DNA from: Postechiella marina
GTDB taxonomy: Bacteria; Bacteroidota; Bacteroidia; Flavobacteriales; Flavobacteriaceae
Direction of reading: 5' to 3'
DNA length: 64,000 nucleotides
Assembly (NCBI RefSeq): GCF_039538365.1
Contig: NZ_BAABCA010000002.1
Location: forward strand, 186,001-250,000
Made by a program: the position numbers and the translations under genes. How positions within the stretch are numbered: position 1 is the first letter of the stretch; each line of letters opens with the position of its first letter. Positions 1 to 8,587 of the stretch are shown in pieces. The notes under the pieces were generated by a model that made no database searches, was not told the DNA's origin, and worked only from the letters and a program-made list of their open reading frames with translations.

Positions 1-2
1 TC

Positions 3-353
3 GATTTTGTTGAAGGAAACTTATCCAATACATTAAACCCTACATCTTATCAACCTGGTTTAAACTCTTCTCCACTACATTCTTTATTACCTAAATTAAT
101 AGGTAGCAGATTGCGAAAAGGTTTTCAAGCCTTTGGACAAAAAATGAAAGGATATTACACTAACGAAGCAAATATTGTTGGTGTAGAATCTAGAACATCT
201 TCTCCTGTTAGTATTCCAAGAAATGAGCAACTAGAACACCCTCAAATTGAAGGTTTATTTCCTTGCGGTGAAGGTGGCGGTTATGCTGGAGGTATTATTT
301 CGGCTGCTATGGATGGTGAACGATGTGCAGAGGCAGCAATAATAGGATTGTAA
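3..353 (+). CDS. FAD-dependent dehydrogenase, C-terminal part (cut by window start)
   Basis: The reading frame is open from base 3 to the stop at 351-353, so this is the last 116 codons of a gene that begins before the window. The segment around base 270-320 reads PCGEGGGYAGGI, the glycine-rich FAD-contacting end found in the uncharacterised FAD-dependent dehydrogenases of COG2509. The preceding VESRTSSPVSIPR stretch is also typical of that family. The substrate is unknown. An internal TTG at 111 could be mistaken for a start, but the homologous sequence continues upstream of it. It is followed after 24 bases by the acetyltransferase gene on the same strand. Confidence 0.8.
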   Translation, partial: DFVEGNLSNTLNPTSYQPGLNSSPLHSLLPKLIGSRLRKGFQAFGQKMKGYYTNEANIVGVESRTSSPVSIPRNEQLEHPQIEGLFPCGEGGGYAGGIISAAMDGERCAEAAIIGL

Positions 354-377
354 ACATAAACCTAAATATGTGTTTTT

Positions 378-938
378 ATGACTGAAAAAGAAAAAATGAT
401 TACTGGTCAATTATACACCCCTGAAGACCAAGTTCTAGTTGAAGATAGGCACAAAACAAGGCTATACCTAAACAAAATAAACACACTTAGCATTGACGAA
501 AAATTAGAACGCAATAGCATAATAGGTCAATTAATTCCAAATACAGGAGATAAACTATATATAGAACCTCCTTTTTATTGCGATTACGGTTACAATATTA
601 AAATAGGAAACAACGTATACATGAACTTTAATTGTTGTATTCTAGATGTATCTACCGTAACCATTGGAGACAACTGTATGTTTGGACCTAACGTTCAAAT
701 TTACACTGCAACTCACCCTTTAGAGTTTAAAGCTAGAAATAGCGGAAAAGAATTTGCCAAAGCCATAACCATAGGAAAAAATGTTTGGATTGGAGGGAAC
801 GCAACCCTTTGCCCTGGCGTAACCCTTGGCGATAATGTGGTTGTTGGCGCTGGTGCAGTGGTTACAAAAAGTTTTCCTAACGATGTTTTTATAGCAGGAA
901 ATCCTGCTAAAATTATTAAAAACATTGATAATAGGTAA
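378..938 (+). CDS. Sugar O-acetyltransferase (maltose O-acetyltransferase type, left-handed beta helix)
   Basis: This 186-residue protein has the N-terminal helical Maa domain (start MTEKEKMITGQLY, about residues 1-60) followed by hexapeptide repeats of the left-handed beta-helix fold. The catalytic His is in TATHPL (about residue 114), and the family-typical end IAGNPAKII is present. The family transfers acetyl from acetyl-CoA to a sugar hydroxyl in the cytoplasm, and the length is normal. The acceptor sugar cannot be read from sequence. Its last codons also contain the -33 box of the fabD promoter. Confidence 0.85.
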   Translation: MTEKEKMITGQLYTPEDQVLVEDRHKTRLYLNKINTLSIDEKLERNSIIGQLIPNTGDKLYIEPPFYCDYGYNIKIGNNVYMNFNCCILDVSTVTIGDNCMFGPNVQIYTATHPLEFKARNSGKEFAKAITIGKNVWIGGNATLCPGVTLGDNVVVGAGAVVTKSFPNDVFIAGNPAKIIKNIDNR

Positions 939-953
939 TAATTCTTATTTTTG
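925..953 (+). promoter_or_regulatory. Bacteroidota-type promoter of fabD
   Basis: TTG at 925-927 is separated by 18 bases from TATTTTTG at 946-953, which matches the Bacteroidota sigma-A consensus TTG-N17-19-TAnnTTTG exactly. The last motif base is 23 bases before the fabD ATG at 976. The -33 box lies inside the end of the preceding acetyltransferase gene. This argues that fabD starts at 976 and not at an upstream in-frame codon. Confidence 0.8.
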
Positions 954-975
954 CAGCACTAAAAAAAGAACACAC

Positions 976-1869
976 ATGAAAGCATATATATTTCCGGGTC
1001 AAGGCGCCCAATTTTCAGGAATGGGTTTAGATTTATATGAGAACTCATCTTTAGCTAAAGATTTGTTTGATAAAGCTAACGATATTCTAGGTTTTAAAAT
1101 TACAGACATTATGTTTAATGGCTCTGCAGAAGACCTTAAAGAAACTAAAGTAACACAACCTGCTATATTTTTACATTCTGTAATTTTGGCAAAAACTTTA
1201 GGAGACAGCTTTAAACCAGATATGGTAGCAGGGCATTCTCTTGGAGAATTTTCTGCATTAGTAGCCAATGGCGCTTTAAGTTTCGAAGATGGCTTAAAAC
1301 TAGTTTCTCAACGTGCTCTTGCCATGCAAAAAGCTTGCGAGTTACAACCTAGTACTATGGCTGCGGTTTTAGGACTGGAAGATGCTATTGTAGAAAAAGT
1401 ATGCGAAACAATAGAAGGTGTTGTTGTTGCTGCAAACTATAATTGCCCAGGGCAATTAGTTATTTCTGGAGAGGTTGAAGCCATTAACAAAGCTTGCGAA
1501 GCTTTAAAAGAAGCTGGCGCTCGACGTGCCTTAGTTTTACCTGTTGGTGGTGCTTTTCACTCACCTCTAATGGAGCCTGCTAGAGAAAAACTAGCTGCAG
1601 CAATAGAGAACACAACATTTAGCAAACCAAACTGCCCTATTTACCAGAATGTAACAGCTAGCCCTATTACAGATGAAGCAGAAATAAAAGCTAATTTAAT
1701 TTCGCAACTAACTGCTCCAGTAAGATGGACACAATCTGTGCAACAAATGATTGAAGATGGCGCAACATTATTTACGGAAGTTGGACCAGGCAAAGTATTA
1801 CAAGGCTTAGTAAAAAAAATTAACAGAGCATCTGAAACAGCATCTGCAACTTTTGAAACAAATAGTTAA
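976..1869 (+). CDS. fabD: Malonyl-CoA:ACP transacylase
   Basis: FabD moves malonyl from CoA to acyl carrier protein to feed fatty-acid chain elongation. The 297-residue protein starts YIFPGQGAQ, has the active-site Ser88 in GHSLGE, and the His partner in GGAFHSPLM (about residue 197), all as expected for the family. The frame is open back to 925, but a good promoter occupies that stretch and the homologous sequence begins at ATG 976. The lspA ATG follows the stop codon without a gap, so the two are co-transcribed. Confidence 0.95.
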   Translation: MKAYIFPGQGAQFSGMGLDLYENSSLAKDLFDKANDILGFKITDIMFNGSAEDLKETKVTQPAIFLHSVILAKTLGDSFKPDMVAGHSLGEFSALVANGALSFEDGLKLVSQRALAMQKACELQPSTMAAVLGLEDAIVEKVCETIEGVVVAANYNCPGQLVISGEVEAINKACEALKEAGARRALVLPVGGAFHSPLMEPAREKLAAAIENTTFSKPNCPIYQNVTASPITDEAEIKANLISQLTAPVRWTQSVQQMIEDGATLFTEVGPGKVLQGLVKKINRASETASATFETNS

Positions 1870-2367
1870 ATGAAATTATCTCGTCGAACTATTTTTATTA
1901 GTATTACCATATTAATAACTGTACTTTTAGATCAAGTATCGAAAATTATGGTAAGAAAGTATGTAGACCCTAAAAGCGTTTCAGATATTATAGGAAGCAT
2001 TTTAACGCTTCATAATGTAGAAAACACAGGTGCCTTTTTAGGTATGGGTAGCGACTTAAACCCTACTCTAAAACTTATATTGCTTCTTATTTTACCTGTA
2101 GTAGTTTTAGGTTTTGTTTTGCGTTATGTTTTTAAAGATAAAAGCTTAGACAACTGGTCTCTTTTTGCTTTCGCTAGTATTATTGGTGGAGGAATAGCTA
2201 ATGTTTACGATCGTTTTGCTTATGGCTCTGTTACAGATTTTTTACATTTAGATTTTGGAGGTTCATTAAGAACAGGTATTTTTAATATGGCCGATTTATC
2301 GGTTACCACCGGAATGATTATTCTAGTATTTGCTAGTTTTAAAAAGAAAAAGGAAAAAGAAGCTTAG
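1870..2367 (+). CDS. lspA: Lipoprotein signal peptidase (signal peptidase II)
   Basis: LspA is the inner-membrane aspartic protease that cleaves diacylated prolipoproteins just before the lipobox Cys. The 165-residue protein has four hydrophobic segments and the family motifs around NTGAF and NVYDRFAYGSVTDF. These two aspartates match the catalytic pair, although the region reads NVYDR where many homologues have N-(L/I)-I-D-R. It begins directly after the fabD stop codon and is followed by a strong terminator. The window encodes at least six putative lipoproteins that would be substrates. Confidence 0.95.
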   Translation: MKLSRRTIFISITILITVLLDQVSKIMVRKYVDPKSVSDIIGSILTLHNVENTGAFLGMGSDLNPTLKLILLLILPVVVLGFVLRYVFKDKSLDNWSLFAFASIIGGGIANVYDRFAYGSVTDFLHLDFGGSLRTGIFNMADLSVTTGMIILVFASFKKKKEKEA

Positions 2368-2390
2368 AGGTTATTAAAATATATTTTATA

Positions 2391-2424
2391 AAAAAAGGTT
2401 GCTAATTTTTTAGCAACCTTTTTT
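2391..2424. terminator. Bidirectional intrinsic terminator after lspA / galE
   Basis: A stem of AGGTTGCTAA with its complement around an A/T loop is flanked by A6 on the left and T6 on the right. It lies between the convergent lspA and galE genes and can serve both. Confidence 0.85.
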
Positions 2425-2446
2425 ATATTAGATAAAAGCTTTTAAA

Positions 2447-3478
2447 TTAATTATTTTCTGCAGCTCTTACTTTTTGCTCCCATTTCCATGCAGAACTCAT
2501 GGCATCATCAAGAGACAGTTCTGTTTTCCAACCTAATTCGTTATTCGCTTTATTAGTATCTGCGTAAGCAGAAATAATATCACCTTCGCGACGCCCTACA
2601 ATTTTATAATTTAGCTTTTTACCAGAAACTTTTTCGAAAGACTTAACTACTTCTAGCACAGAACTACCTTTACCTGTTCCTAAATTAAAAGTCTCGTAAT
2701 TGGCTTTGTTTTTATTTTGAAGTAAACGACCTAAAGCAATAACATGTGCTTTGGCTAAATCTACAACATGAATATAATCGCGTATACAAGTTCCGTCTGG
2801 CGTTGGGTAATCTTCTCCAAAAACAGATAATTCGTTACGTAAACCTATTCCTGTTTGCGTTATAAATGGCACTAAGTTTTGAGGAACTCCAATAGGTAAT
2901 TCTCCAATTTCTACAGACTCGTGTGCTCCTACTGGATTAAAGTAACGTAAAGCGATTGCCTTTAAGTTTGGAGATACTTTACAAGTATCGCTTATAATTT
3001 CTTCTCCTATTTGCTTAGTATTTCCGTATGGAGACTCTGCTTGTTTAACTGGTGCGTTTTCTGTAATAGGCAATTCATCGGCTTGACCATAAACCGTACA
3101 AGACGAGCTAAAAATAAAGCCTACAGCAGGTAATTTCTTTAACTCTTTAAGAATATAAACTAACGTACTAATATTGTTTTCATAATACAATAAAGGCTCT
3201 TTTACACTTTCTCCTACTGCTTTACTTGCTGCAAAATGAATAACACCTTTAATATCGTTATGCTTAGCAAAAAAAGCTTCAACTTTATCTTTTTCTTTTA
3301 AATCTAACTTTTCAAAAATTGGTGTTTTACCAGTAATTGCAGTAATACCATCTAATACTTTTTCTGAAGAATTTGATAAATCATCAATAATAACAACTTC
3401 GTAGCCTTCATTTTGTAATTCTACAACGGTGTGCGATCCTATAAACCCTAATCCACCTGTAACTAATATTTTATCCAT
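2447..3478 (-). CDS. galE: UDP-glucose 4-epimerase
   Basis: GalE interconverts UDP-glucose and UDP-galactose with tightly bound NAD. The 343-residue protein has the Rossmann motif GGLGFIGSH at the N terminus, the catalytic Ser in SSSCTVYG and the YxxxK pair Tyr151/Lys155 (YGNTK). The C-terminal region carries the family motif GRREGDI. The length is standard. Its start overlaps the end of the upstream aminotransferase gene by 8 bases, so both are in one operon supplying activated sugars for surface polysaccharide. Confidence 0.95.
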   Translation of the reverse strand: MDKILVTGGLGFIGSHTVVELQNEGYEVVIIDDLSNSSEKVLDGITAITGKTPIFEKLDLKEKDKVEAFFAKHNDIKGVIHFAASKAVGESVKEPLLYYENNISTLVYILKELKKLPAVGFIFSSSCTVYGQADELPITENAPVKQAESPYGNTKQIGEEIISDTCKVSPNLKAIALRYFNPVGAHESVEIGELPIGVPQNLVPFITQTGIGLRNELSVFGEDYPTPDGTCIRDYIHVVDLAKAHVIALGRLLQNKNKANYETFNLGTGKGSSVLEVVKSFEKVSGKKLNYKIVGRREGDIISAYADTNKANNELGWKTELSLDDAMSSAWKWEQKVRAAENN

Positions 3479-4625
3479 TTATAAATGTTTTTACTTTTGA
3501 TGTTATATATTCTATTTGTTCGTCATCTAGTTCGGTATGCATTGGTAACGAAATAACTTCTTGTATAAGTTGGTTTGTAACTGTAAAATCGGCTTCATTA
3601 TAACGCTCATCCATATAAGCTTTTTGTCTGTGAAGCGGTATTGGATAATATACACCACATGGTATATCGTTTTCATTTAAAAACTTAACTAACGCATCTC
3701 TATCTACACCATTAACCTTTAATGTATATTGGTGAAACACATGGCAATCGCAAGTATCGCAGAGAGTATCACATGTATTAGGTATTTTTGGTGTTATTAT
3801 ACTATCTATATTTTTAAAAGCTTCATTATATTTTCTAGCAGCTGTTTGCCTAGCCTTATTGTAAGCATTTAAATACGGTAGTTTAGCATCCAAAACAGCA
3901 GCCTGAATACTATCTAATCTAGAATTTACACCAACAACATCATGATGATAACGCTCGTACATACCGTGGTTTACTATGCCTCTTATAGTATGAGCAAGAG
4001 CATCATTATTAGTAAAAATAGCTCCACCATCTCCATAACAACCTAAGTTTTTAGAAGGAAAAAAAGATGTTGATCCTACATCTCCTATAGTTCCTGCCTT
4101 TGCTTTAGTGCCATCTTTATAAGTATAATTAGCGCCTATAGCCTGGGCGTTATCTTCTATTACAAATAAATTATGAGTTTTTGCAATATCCATAATGGCC
4201 TCCATATTAGCACACTGCCCAAATAAGTGCACAGGAACAATAGCTTTTGTTTTTGGAGTAATTGCTTTTTTTAGAGCTTCGATATTTATATTAAAATCGT
4301 CTGGATTTACATCGACTAATACAGGTGTTAAATTTAACAACGCAATAACCTCTACCGTTGCAGCAAAAGTAAAATCGGCTGTAATAACCTCGTCTCCAGG
4401 TTTTAATCCTAATCCCATCATTGCTATTTGCAAAGCATCGGTACCGTTTGCACAAGGTATTACATGTTTAACATCTAAATAGGTTTCTAAATTTTTCTGA
4501 AACTCGTGAACTTTAGGACCGTTAATAAACGCAGTTGTTTCAATAACCTCTTGTATTGAAGGATTTACAACATCCTTAATTTGGTTATACTGACCTTTAA
4601 GGTCTACCATTTGAATTTTTTTCAT
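3471..4625 (-). CDS. DegT/DnrJ/EryC1/StrS-family PLP aminotransferase
   Basis: Members of this family transaminate nucleotide-linked keto-sugars with PLP. The 384-residue protein has the PLP lysine in FFPSKNLG (Lys192), the IEDNAQA aspartate region near 157 and the HQYTL segment near 300. The overlap with galE points to nucleotide-sugar synthesis for O-antigen or capsule, but the exact sugar is not known. An oddity is a cysteine cluster (Cys285, 289, 292 and 294) just before HVFHQYTL. Confidence 0.9.
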   Translation of the reverse strand: MKKIQMVDLKGQYNQIKDVVNPSIQEVIETTAFINGPKVHEFQKNLETYLDVKHVIPCANGTDALQIAMMGLGLKPGDEVITADFTFAATVEVIALLNLTPVLVDVNPDDFNINIEALKKAITPKTKAIVPVHLFGQCANMEAIMDIAKTHNLFVIEDNAQAIGANYTYKDGTKAKAGTIGDVGSTSFFPSKNLGCYGDGGAIFTNNDALAHTIRGIVNHGMYERYHHDVVGVNSRLDSIQAAVLDAKLPYLNAYNKARQTAARKYNEAFKNIDSIITPKIPNTCDTLCDTCDCHVFHQYTLKVNGVDRDALVKFLNENDIPCGVYYPIPLHRQKAYMDERYNEADFTVTNQLIQEVISLPMHTELDDEQIEYITSKVKTFING

Positions 4626-4792
4626 CTAAAATAATTACAGACTAAGTAAGCTAATAAGTTAAACTTTATAGTCGATTTTAATGAATACCCACAGCGGGTT
4701 ATTAATTAACAAAATTACAAAATTACATGTTGCCAAACAATGAAACTTTTATGAATAATTAAAGTTTGAAGATGTATTAGTTTAAAGAAATG

Positions 4793-4800
4793 TATTTTTG
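4793..4800 (+). promoter_or_regulatory. Promoter -7 motif of waaA
   Basis: TATTTTTG matches the TAnnTTTG consensus. No TTG sits at the ideal 17-19 base spacing; the nearest (4766-4768) is 24 bases away. The TTG codon at 4798 that could open the waaA frame is part of this box, so translation more likely begins at GTG 4816. Confidence 0.5.
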
Positions 4801-4815
4801 CAACAAAAAAATATA

Positions 4816-6051
4816 GTGCGCTTAATTTACAACTTAGGAATTCTTCTTGCTCATTTTATTTTAAAATGCACTGCCCCTTTTAATTCAAAAATTAAATTAG
4901 GAGTTATTGGAAGAAAAAAAACCTTTAAAACTTTAAAACATAATATTTCGAAAACCGATAGAACGCTTTGGTTTCACTGTGCTTCTCTAGGTGAATACGA
5001 ACAAGGCTTGCCTGTTTTTAAAGCTCTAAGAAACAAATACAAAAACCATAAAATAGTATTATCCTTTTTTTCTCCTTCGGGATATGAAATTAGAAAAAAT
5101 ACAGAGATTGCAGATGTTGTAGTTTACCTGCCTTTAGATACTAAAAAAAACGCAAATCAATTTTTAAACTTAATAAAACCAGAACTTACTGTTTTTGTTA
5201 AATACGACATCTGGCCAAATATTTTAAACGAACTAAAATTGCGTGGCTATAGAGCCATTTTAATATCTGCTGCTTTTAGAAAAAACCAATCGTTCTTTAA
5301 ATTTTATGGTAGTGAATTACGAGCTGCTTTATTTTCGTTCGAGCATATTTTTACTCAAAATGAAAATTCAAAAAACTTACTAGAATCTATAAACTATAAA
5401 CATGTAACGGTTACGGGCGATACACGCTTCGACCGAGTTTTTAGCCAGCTAGAACAAGACAACACCCTAGATTTTATTCAAGAATTTAAACAAGATAATA
5501 TTTGTATAGTAGCTGGTAGTACATGGCCTGAAGGCGAAGCTCTTTTTGTAAATTATATAAACACTCAAGCCTCAAAAAATACTAAATATATTATTGCCCC
5601 GCATAATATAAAGCATACTCAAATACAACAATTAAAAAACAGTTTAGAAGTTAAAACTGTGCTATTTTCAGAAAAAGACACTGCTAACATAAAAAACGCT
5701 AAGGTCTTTATAATTGATACTATTGGATTACTTACAAAAATATATAATTATGCAGATTTAGCCTATGTTGGTGGCGCTCTTGGTAATACCGGATTGCATA
5801 ATACCTTAGAGCCTGCTGTGTTTGGTGTTCCTATAATAATAGGTAATAACTACAATAAATTTCCAGAAGCTATAGATTTAATTAAAAATGGGGGTATGTT
5901 CTCCATTTCTAATCAAAAAGAATTTAATTTAATTTTAAATGAAATGATTGAAAATAAGACTCGTAGAGAATCGACGGGTATTAAAAATTTAGAATTTATA
6001 AAAAAAAGCAAAGGTGCTGTCATCCAAATTATTAATTACTTACGTATATAG
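4816..6051 (+). CDS. waaA: 3-deoxy-D-manno-octulosonic acid (Kdo) transferase
   Basis: WaaA adds Kdo from CMP-Kdo to lipid IVA at the inner face of the inner membrane, joining lipid A to the core sugar. The protein (411 residues from GTG 4816) begins with an N-terminal membrane anchor, then FHCASLGEYEQG, whose first Glu is the family's catalytic base. The C-terminal GT-B domain has YVGGALGNTGLHNTLEPA, the nucleotide-sugar binding segment. GTG 4816 gives the usual N terminus (MRLIYNLGI), while TTG 4798 overlaps the promoter. It stands alone on the plus strand. Confidence 0.9.
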   Translation: MRLIYNLGILLAHFILKCTAPFNSKIKLGVIGRKKTFKTLKHNISKTDRTLWFHCASLGEYEQGLPVFKALRNKYKNHKIVLSFFSPSGYEIRKNTEIADVVVYLPLDTKKNANQFLNLIKPELTVFVKYDIWPNILNELKLRGYRAILISAAFRKNQSFFKFYGSELRAALFSFEHIFTQNENSKNLLESINYKHVTVTGDTRFDRVFSQLEQDNTLDFIQEFKQDNICIVAGSTWPEGEALFVNYINTQASKNTKYIIAPHNIKHTQIQQLKNSLEVKTVLFSEKDTANIKNAKVFIIDTIGLLTKIYNYADLAYVGGALGNTGLHNTLEPAVFGVPIIIGNNYNKFPEAIDLIKNGGMFSISNQKEFNLILNEMIENKTRRESTGIKNLEFIKKSKGAVIQIINYLRI

Positions 6052-6160
6052 ACTGAATTTTAATTGTCTTAAAAAAATTAGAATTCAAAAAAAGATACAG
6101 TTTAGTCTTTAATATACTATATTGTTCTAACTTAAATAATTAACACTAAAAACACACAAA

Positions 6161-6553
6161 ATGAAAAAATTAGTATTAAGTACAGCGCTTTTATTAGCTT
6201 TGAGTATTTCTTTAACTTCTTGTAGAGATGAAGTAAAAAAAGCAAGTTCTGGTATTGAAAATGCAGCAAACAATGTAAAAGACGCTGCAAATGATGCTGT
6301 AGATGCTGCTGGTGAAGCTGCCGAAGCTACATCTGAAGCTGCATCTAACGCTGCAAACAATGTAAAAGATGCTGCAAACAACGCTGTAGACGCTGCTGGG
6401 GAAGCTGTAGATGCTGCCGGTGAAGCTGCTGAAAAGGCTGCAAACGATGTAAAAGATGCTGCCGATAAAACCGTTAACGGAGCAAAAGATGCAGCAAATA
6501 ATGCTGCTGACGCAGTAAAAAAAGAAGCTGATAAACTTAAAGCTGCTCACTAA
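6161..6553 (+). CDS. Exported alanine-rich tandem-repeat lipoprotein
   Basis: This 130-residue protein has a lipoprotein signal peptide ending LTSC (lipid-modified Cys21). The rest is made almost only of Ala, Asp, Asn, Glu, Lys, Val and Gly. The pattern NAANNVKDAAN-AVDAAGEA returns every 29 residues. Such 11-residue-phased Ala/Lys/Glu sequences form amphipathic helices or coiled coils in LEA-like and apolipoprotein-like proteins; that is an inference from composition. No enzyme motif is visible. It is monocistronic, with its own terminator. A role in envelope stress or desiccation is possible but unproven. Confidence 0.75.
   Translation: MKKLVLSTALLLALSISLTSCRDEVKKASSGIENAANNVKDAANDAVDAAGEAAEATSEAASNAANNVKDAANNAVDAAGEAVDAAGEAAEKAANDVKDAADKTVNGAKDAANNAADAVKKEADKLKAAH
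6260..6520 (+). repeat. Three tandem copies of an 87-bp coding repeat
   Basis: Units start at 6260, 6347 and 6434. The core codons for Ala-Asn-(Asn/Asp)-Val-Lys-Asp-Ala-Ala recur at exactly 87-base offsets. The first two units are nearly identical in protein and DNA; the third is more diverged. The repeat stays in frame inside the lipoprotein gene. Confidence 0.8.
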
Positions 6554-6580
6554 GCTTTATTATTTATTTTATAATTTATA

Positions 6581-6603
6581 CCACCTCTTGTAGGTGGTTT
6601 TTT
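6581..6603 (+). terminator. Terminator after the repeat lipoprotein gene
   Basis: A short stem CCACCT/AGGTGG with loop CTTGT is followed by a run of T residues. Confidence 0.75.
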
Positions 6604-6710
6604 TATGCTTAAAACTTAAATACACCACGCCACTATTTTTCTTTAAAAGAGATATTAAATATTTATCCTATCTTCAATACTTGAATTAATCAACCAACAC
6701 TAAATTAAAA

Positions 6711-8345
6711 ATGAGAGTATTTCAAAAAATTTTAGCGCTTTTATTAATTAGCGCTTCCATGGTTTCGTGCGAAACAAAACAAGAAAAGAAAACCGAAAAA
6801 AAACGACCTAACATTCTTTTTATCATGTCAGACGACCATGCCTACCAAGCCATTAGCTCGTACGATAAAAATTTGATAGAAACCCCAAACATTGACAGGT
6901 TAGCTAAAGAAGGCATACAATTTAACAATGCTAGTGTAACAAACTCAATTTGCGCCCCTTCAAGAGCAACAATTCTTACTGGCAAGCATTCGCATATTAA
7001 TGGTAAGATAGACAACCTTGGTAATTTTGATCAAAAACAAACCATTTTACCACAACTTTTTCAAGAAGCCGGTTATCAAACAGCCATGTTTGGTAAACTA
7101 CACTTTGGCAACAACCCCAAAGGTGTAGACGACTTTATGATACTGCCAGGACAAGGCAGTTATTTAAACCCACAATTTGTGGGTAAAGACATCGACACAA
7201 CCATAACAGGCTATGTAACCGATATAATAACAGACCTTACCCTAAACTGGCTAAAAACTAAACGAAAAAAAGAAAAACCTTTTATGCTTTTTTATCTACA
7301 CAAAGCACCACATAGACCTTGGTGGCCCAGAGCCGATAAGTTTGCTGAGTTTAGTAAAAAAACCTTCCCGGAGCCTTCTAACTTATTTGATGACTATGCC
7401 ACTAGAGGTTCTGGAGTAAGAAATTCTGAAATGAATTTACTTAACCACATGCATTACGCATACGATAGCAAAATTCGTCCAGAAACATTAAAAGAAATGG
7501 GAGAAGTTCTACCAGTTGTAACAGGTAAAACGCTAAAAACGTTTACAAAATGTTATTACGATAGAGCTAATGCTGAGCAAATGAAAAAATACGATCCTAT
7601 TCTTGACTCTATTAACACATGGTTTAAAACAAATTGGCCAAAGTTGAATGATACTGAAAAAATGAAATGGAAATATCAACGCTACATGCAAGACTATTTA
7701 GGTACTATTTCTTCTGTAGACGATAACATTGGGAGAGTTTTAGACTATTTAGACGAATCCAAGCTAACCGACAATACCGTAGTTATTTACACTTCAGATC
7801 AAGGATTTTATTTAGGAGAACACGGTTGGTTTGATAAACGCTTTGCCTATAACGAATCGTTTAAAACACCTTTACTAATAAGATGGCCAAATCAAATAAA
7901 GCCAGGAACAACAGAGGAAGAAATGGTTCAGAATCTTGATTTTGCTCAAACTATGCTAGAAGCTGCAGGTATTGCTCAACCAGAAGACATGCAAGGTGAG
8001 AGCTTAATACCGTTACTTAAAGGCCAAAAAGATAAATGGACCCGGGATGCTGTTTATTATCAATACTACGAACCAGGTGCTCATAATGTACCACCACATT
8101 ATGCTATAATAACTAAGCAATACAAATTAATTCGTTATTACGGTCCAGAAGAGTATTGGGAATTGTTTGATCGTTTAAAAGATAAACAGGAAATGAATAA
8201 CGTATACGATAATCCAGAATACGCTCAGATAATAAAAGACCTGAAAATTAAACTTAAAGATTTAAGAAAAGCGTATAAAAACACAGACGATCTAGACCAA
8301 CAGCTTTTCGAAAAATCTACCCAAACATATTTAAGTAAGCAGTAG
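6711..8345 (+). CDS. Exported sulfatase, Cys-type (family S1), lipoprotein
   Basis: Sulfatases of family S1 hydrolyse sulfate esters using a formylglycine made from a Cys in CxPxR. Here Cys81 in CAPSR is followed by ATILTGK, the usual activation segment. The metal-binding MSDDH sits near residue 39, and TSDQGFYLGEHGW near 355 provides further metal and sulfate ligands. The signal peptide ends SMVSC (Cys20), so the 544-residue enzyme should be a periplasmic or surface lipoprotein. The likely substrates are sulfated algal or animal glycans, which cannot be specified from sequence. A maturase candidate is encoded at 47327-48439. Confidence 0.9.
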   Translation: MRVFQKILALLLISASMVSCETKQEKKTEKKRPNILFIMSDDHAYQAISSYDKNLIETPNIDRLAKEGIQFNNASVTNSICAPSRATILTGKHSHINGKIDNLGNFDQKQTILPQLFQEAGYQTAMFGKLHFGNNPKGVDDFMILPGQGSYLNPQFVGKDIDTTITGYVTDIITDLTLNWLKTKRKKEKPFMLFYLHKAPHRPWWPRADKFAEFSKKTFPEPSNLFDDYATRGSGVRNSEMNLLNHMHYAYDSKIRPETLKEMGEVLPVVTGKTLKTFTKCYYDRANAEQMKKYDPILDSINTWFKTNWPKLNDTEKMKWKYQRYMQDYLGTISSVDDNIGRVLDYLDESKLTDNTVVIYTSDQGFYLGEHGWFDKRFAYNESFKTPLLIRWPNQIKPGTTEEEMVQNLDFAQTMLEAAGIAQPEDMQGESLIPLLKGQKDKWTRDAVYYQYYEPGAHNVPPHYAIITKQYKLIRYYGPEEYWELFDRLKDKQEMNNVYDNPEYAQIIKDLKIKLKDLRKAYKNTDDLDQQLFEKSTQTYLSKQ

Positions 8346-8372
8346 CAATTCTAGTAATTTTAAAACATAAAA

Positions 8373-8404
8373 AAAGCCTTTACAAGAAATCTTGTAAAGG
8401 CTTT
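8373..8404. terminator. Bidirectional terminator between the sulfatase and tRNA genes
   Basis: A perfect 14-bp inverted repeat (AAAGCCTTTACAAG, loop AAAT) is flanked by A and T runs. It ends the sulfatase transcript on the plus strand and the tRNA transcript on the minus strand. Confidence 0.8.
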
Positions 8405-8405
8405 G

Positions 8406-8489
8406 TACTGAAGACGGGACTTGAACCCGTACGTCCTAATGGACATTGGATTTTAAGTCCAACGTGTCTACCAATTCCACCACTTCAGC
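8406..8489 (-). tRNA. tRNA-Leu (anticodon TAA)
   Basis: On the minus strand the cloverleaf has acceptor GCTGAAG paired with CTTCAGT (one G-T pair), an anticodon stem TTGGA/TCCAA around the loop CTTAAAA, a long variable arm as in class II tRNAs, and the T arm GGGTTCAAGTCCC. The 3' CCA is not encoded. It reads UUA codons and lies 26 bases after the tRNA-Gly gene. Confidence 0.95.
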
Positions 8490-8515
8490 ATTGGTATATT
8501 TTAAGAAAGTCTCAG

Positions 8516-8587
8516 AGCGAAAGACGGGATTTGAACCCGCGACCCCCACCTTGGCAAGGTGATGCTCTACCCCTGAGCTACTTTCGC
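8516..8587 (-). tRNA. tRNA-Gly (anticodon GCC)
   Basis: The acceptor GCGAAAG pairs with CTTTCGC, the anticodon stem CACCT/AGGTG holds loop TGCCA, and the T arm contains GGGTTCAAATCCC. The discriminator base is T, as usual for glycine tRNAs. CCA is not encoded. It forms a two-tRNA unit with the downstream tRNA-Leu. Confidence 0.95.

Noticed and set aside
925..975. N-terminal extension of fabD to 925
   Set aside because: The extension overlaps the previous gene and a consensus promoter; the family N terminus begins at 976.
6260..6520. Possible CRISPR array
   Set aside because: The repeat unit is 87 bp with no spacers and lies in frame inside a gene, so it is a coding tandem repeat.
6212..6550. 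Long minus-strand frame opposite the repeat lipoprotein gene
   Set aside because: It is generated by the repeated GCT/GCA codons on the other strand; the Cys/Ser/Ile/Phe-rich product has no plausible domain.
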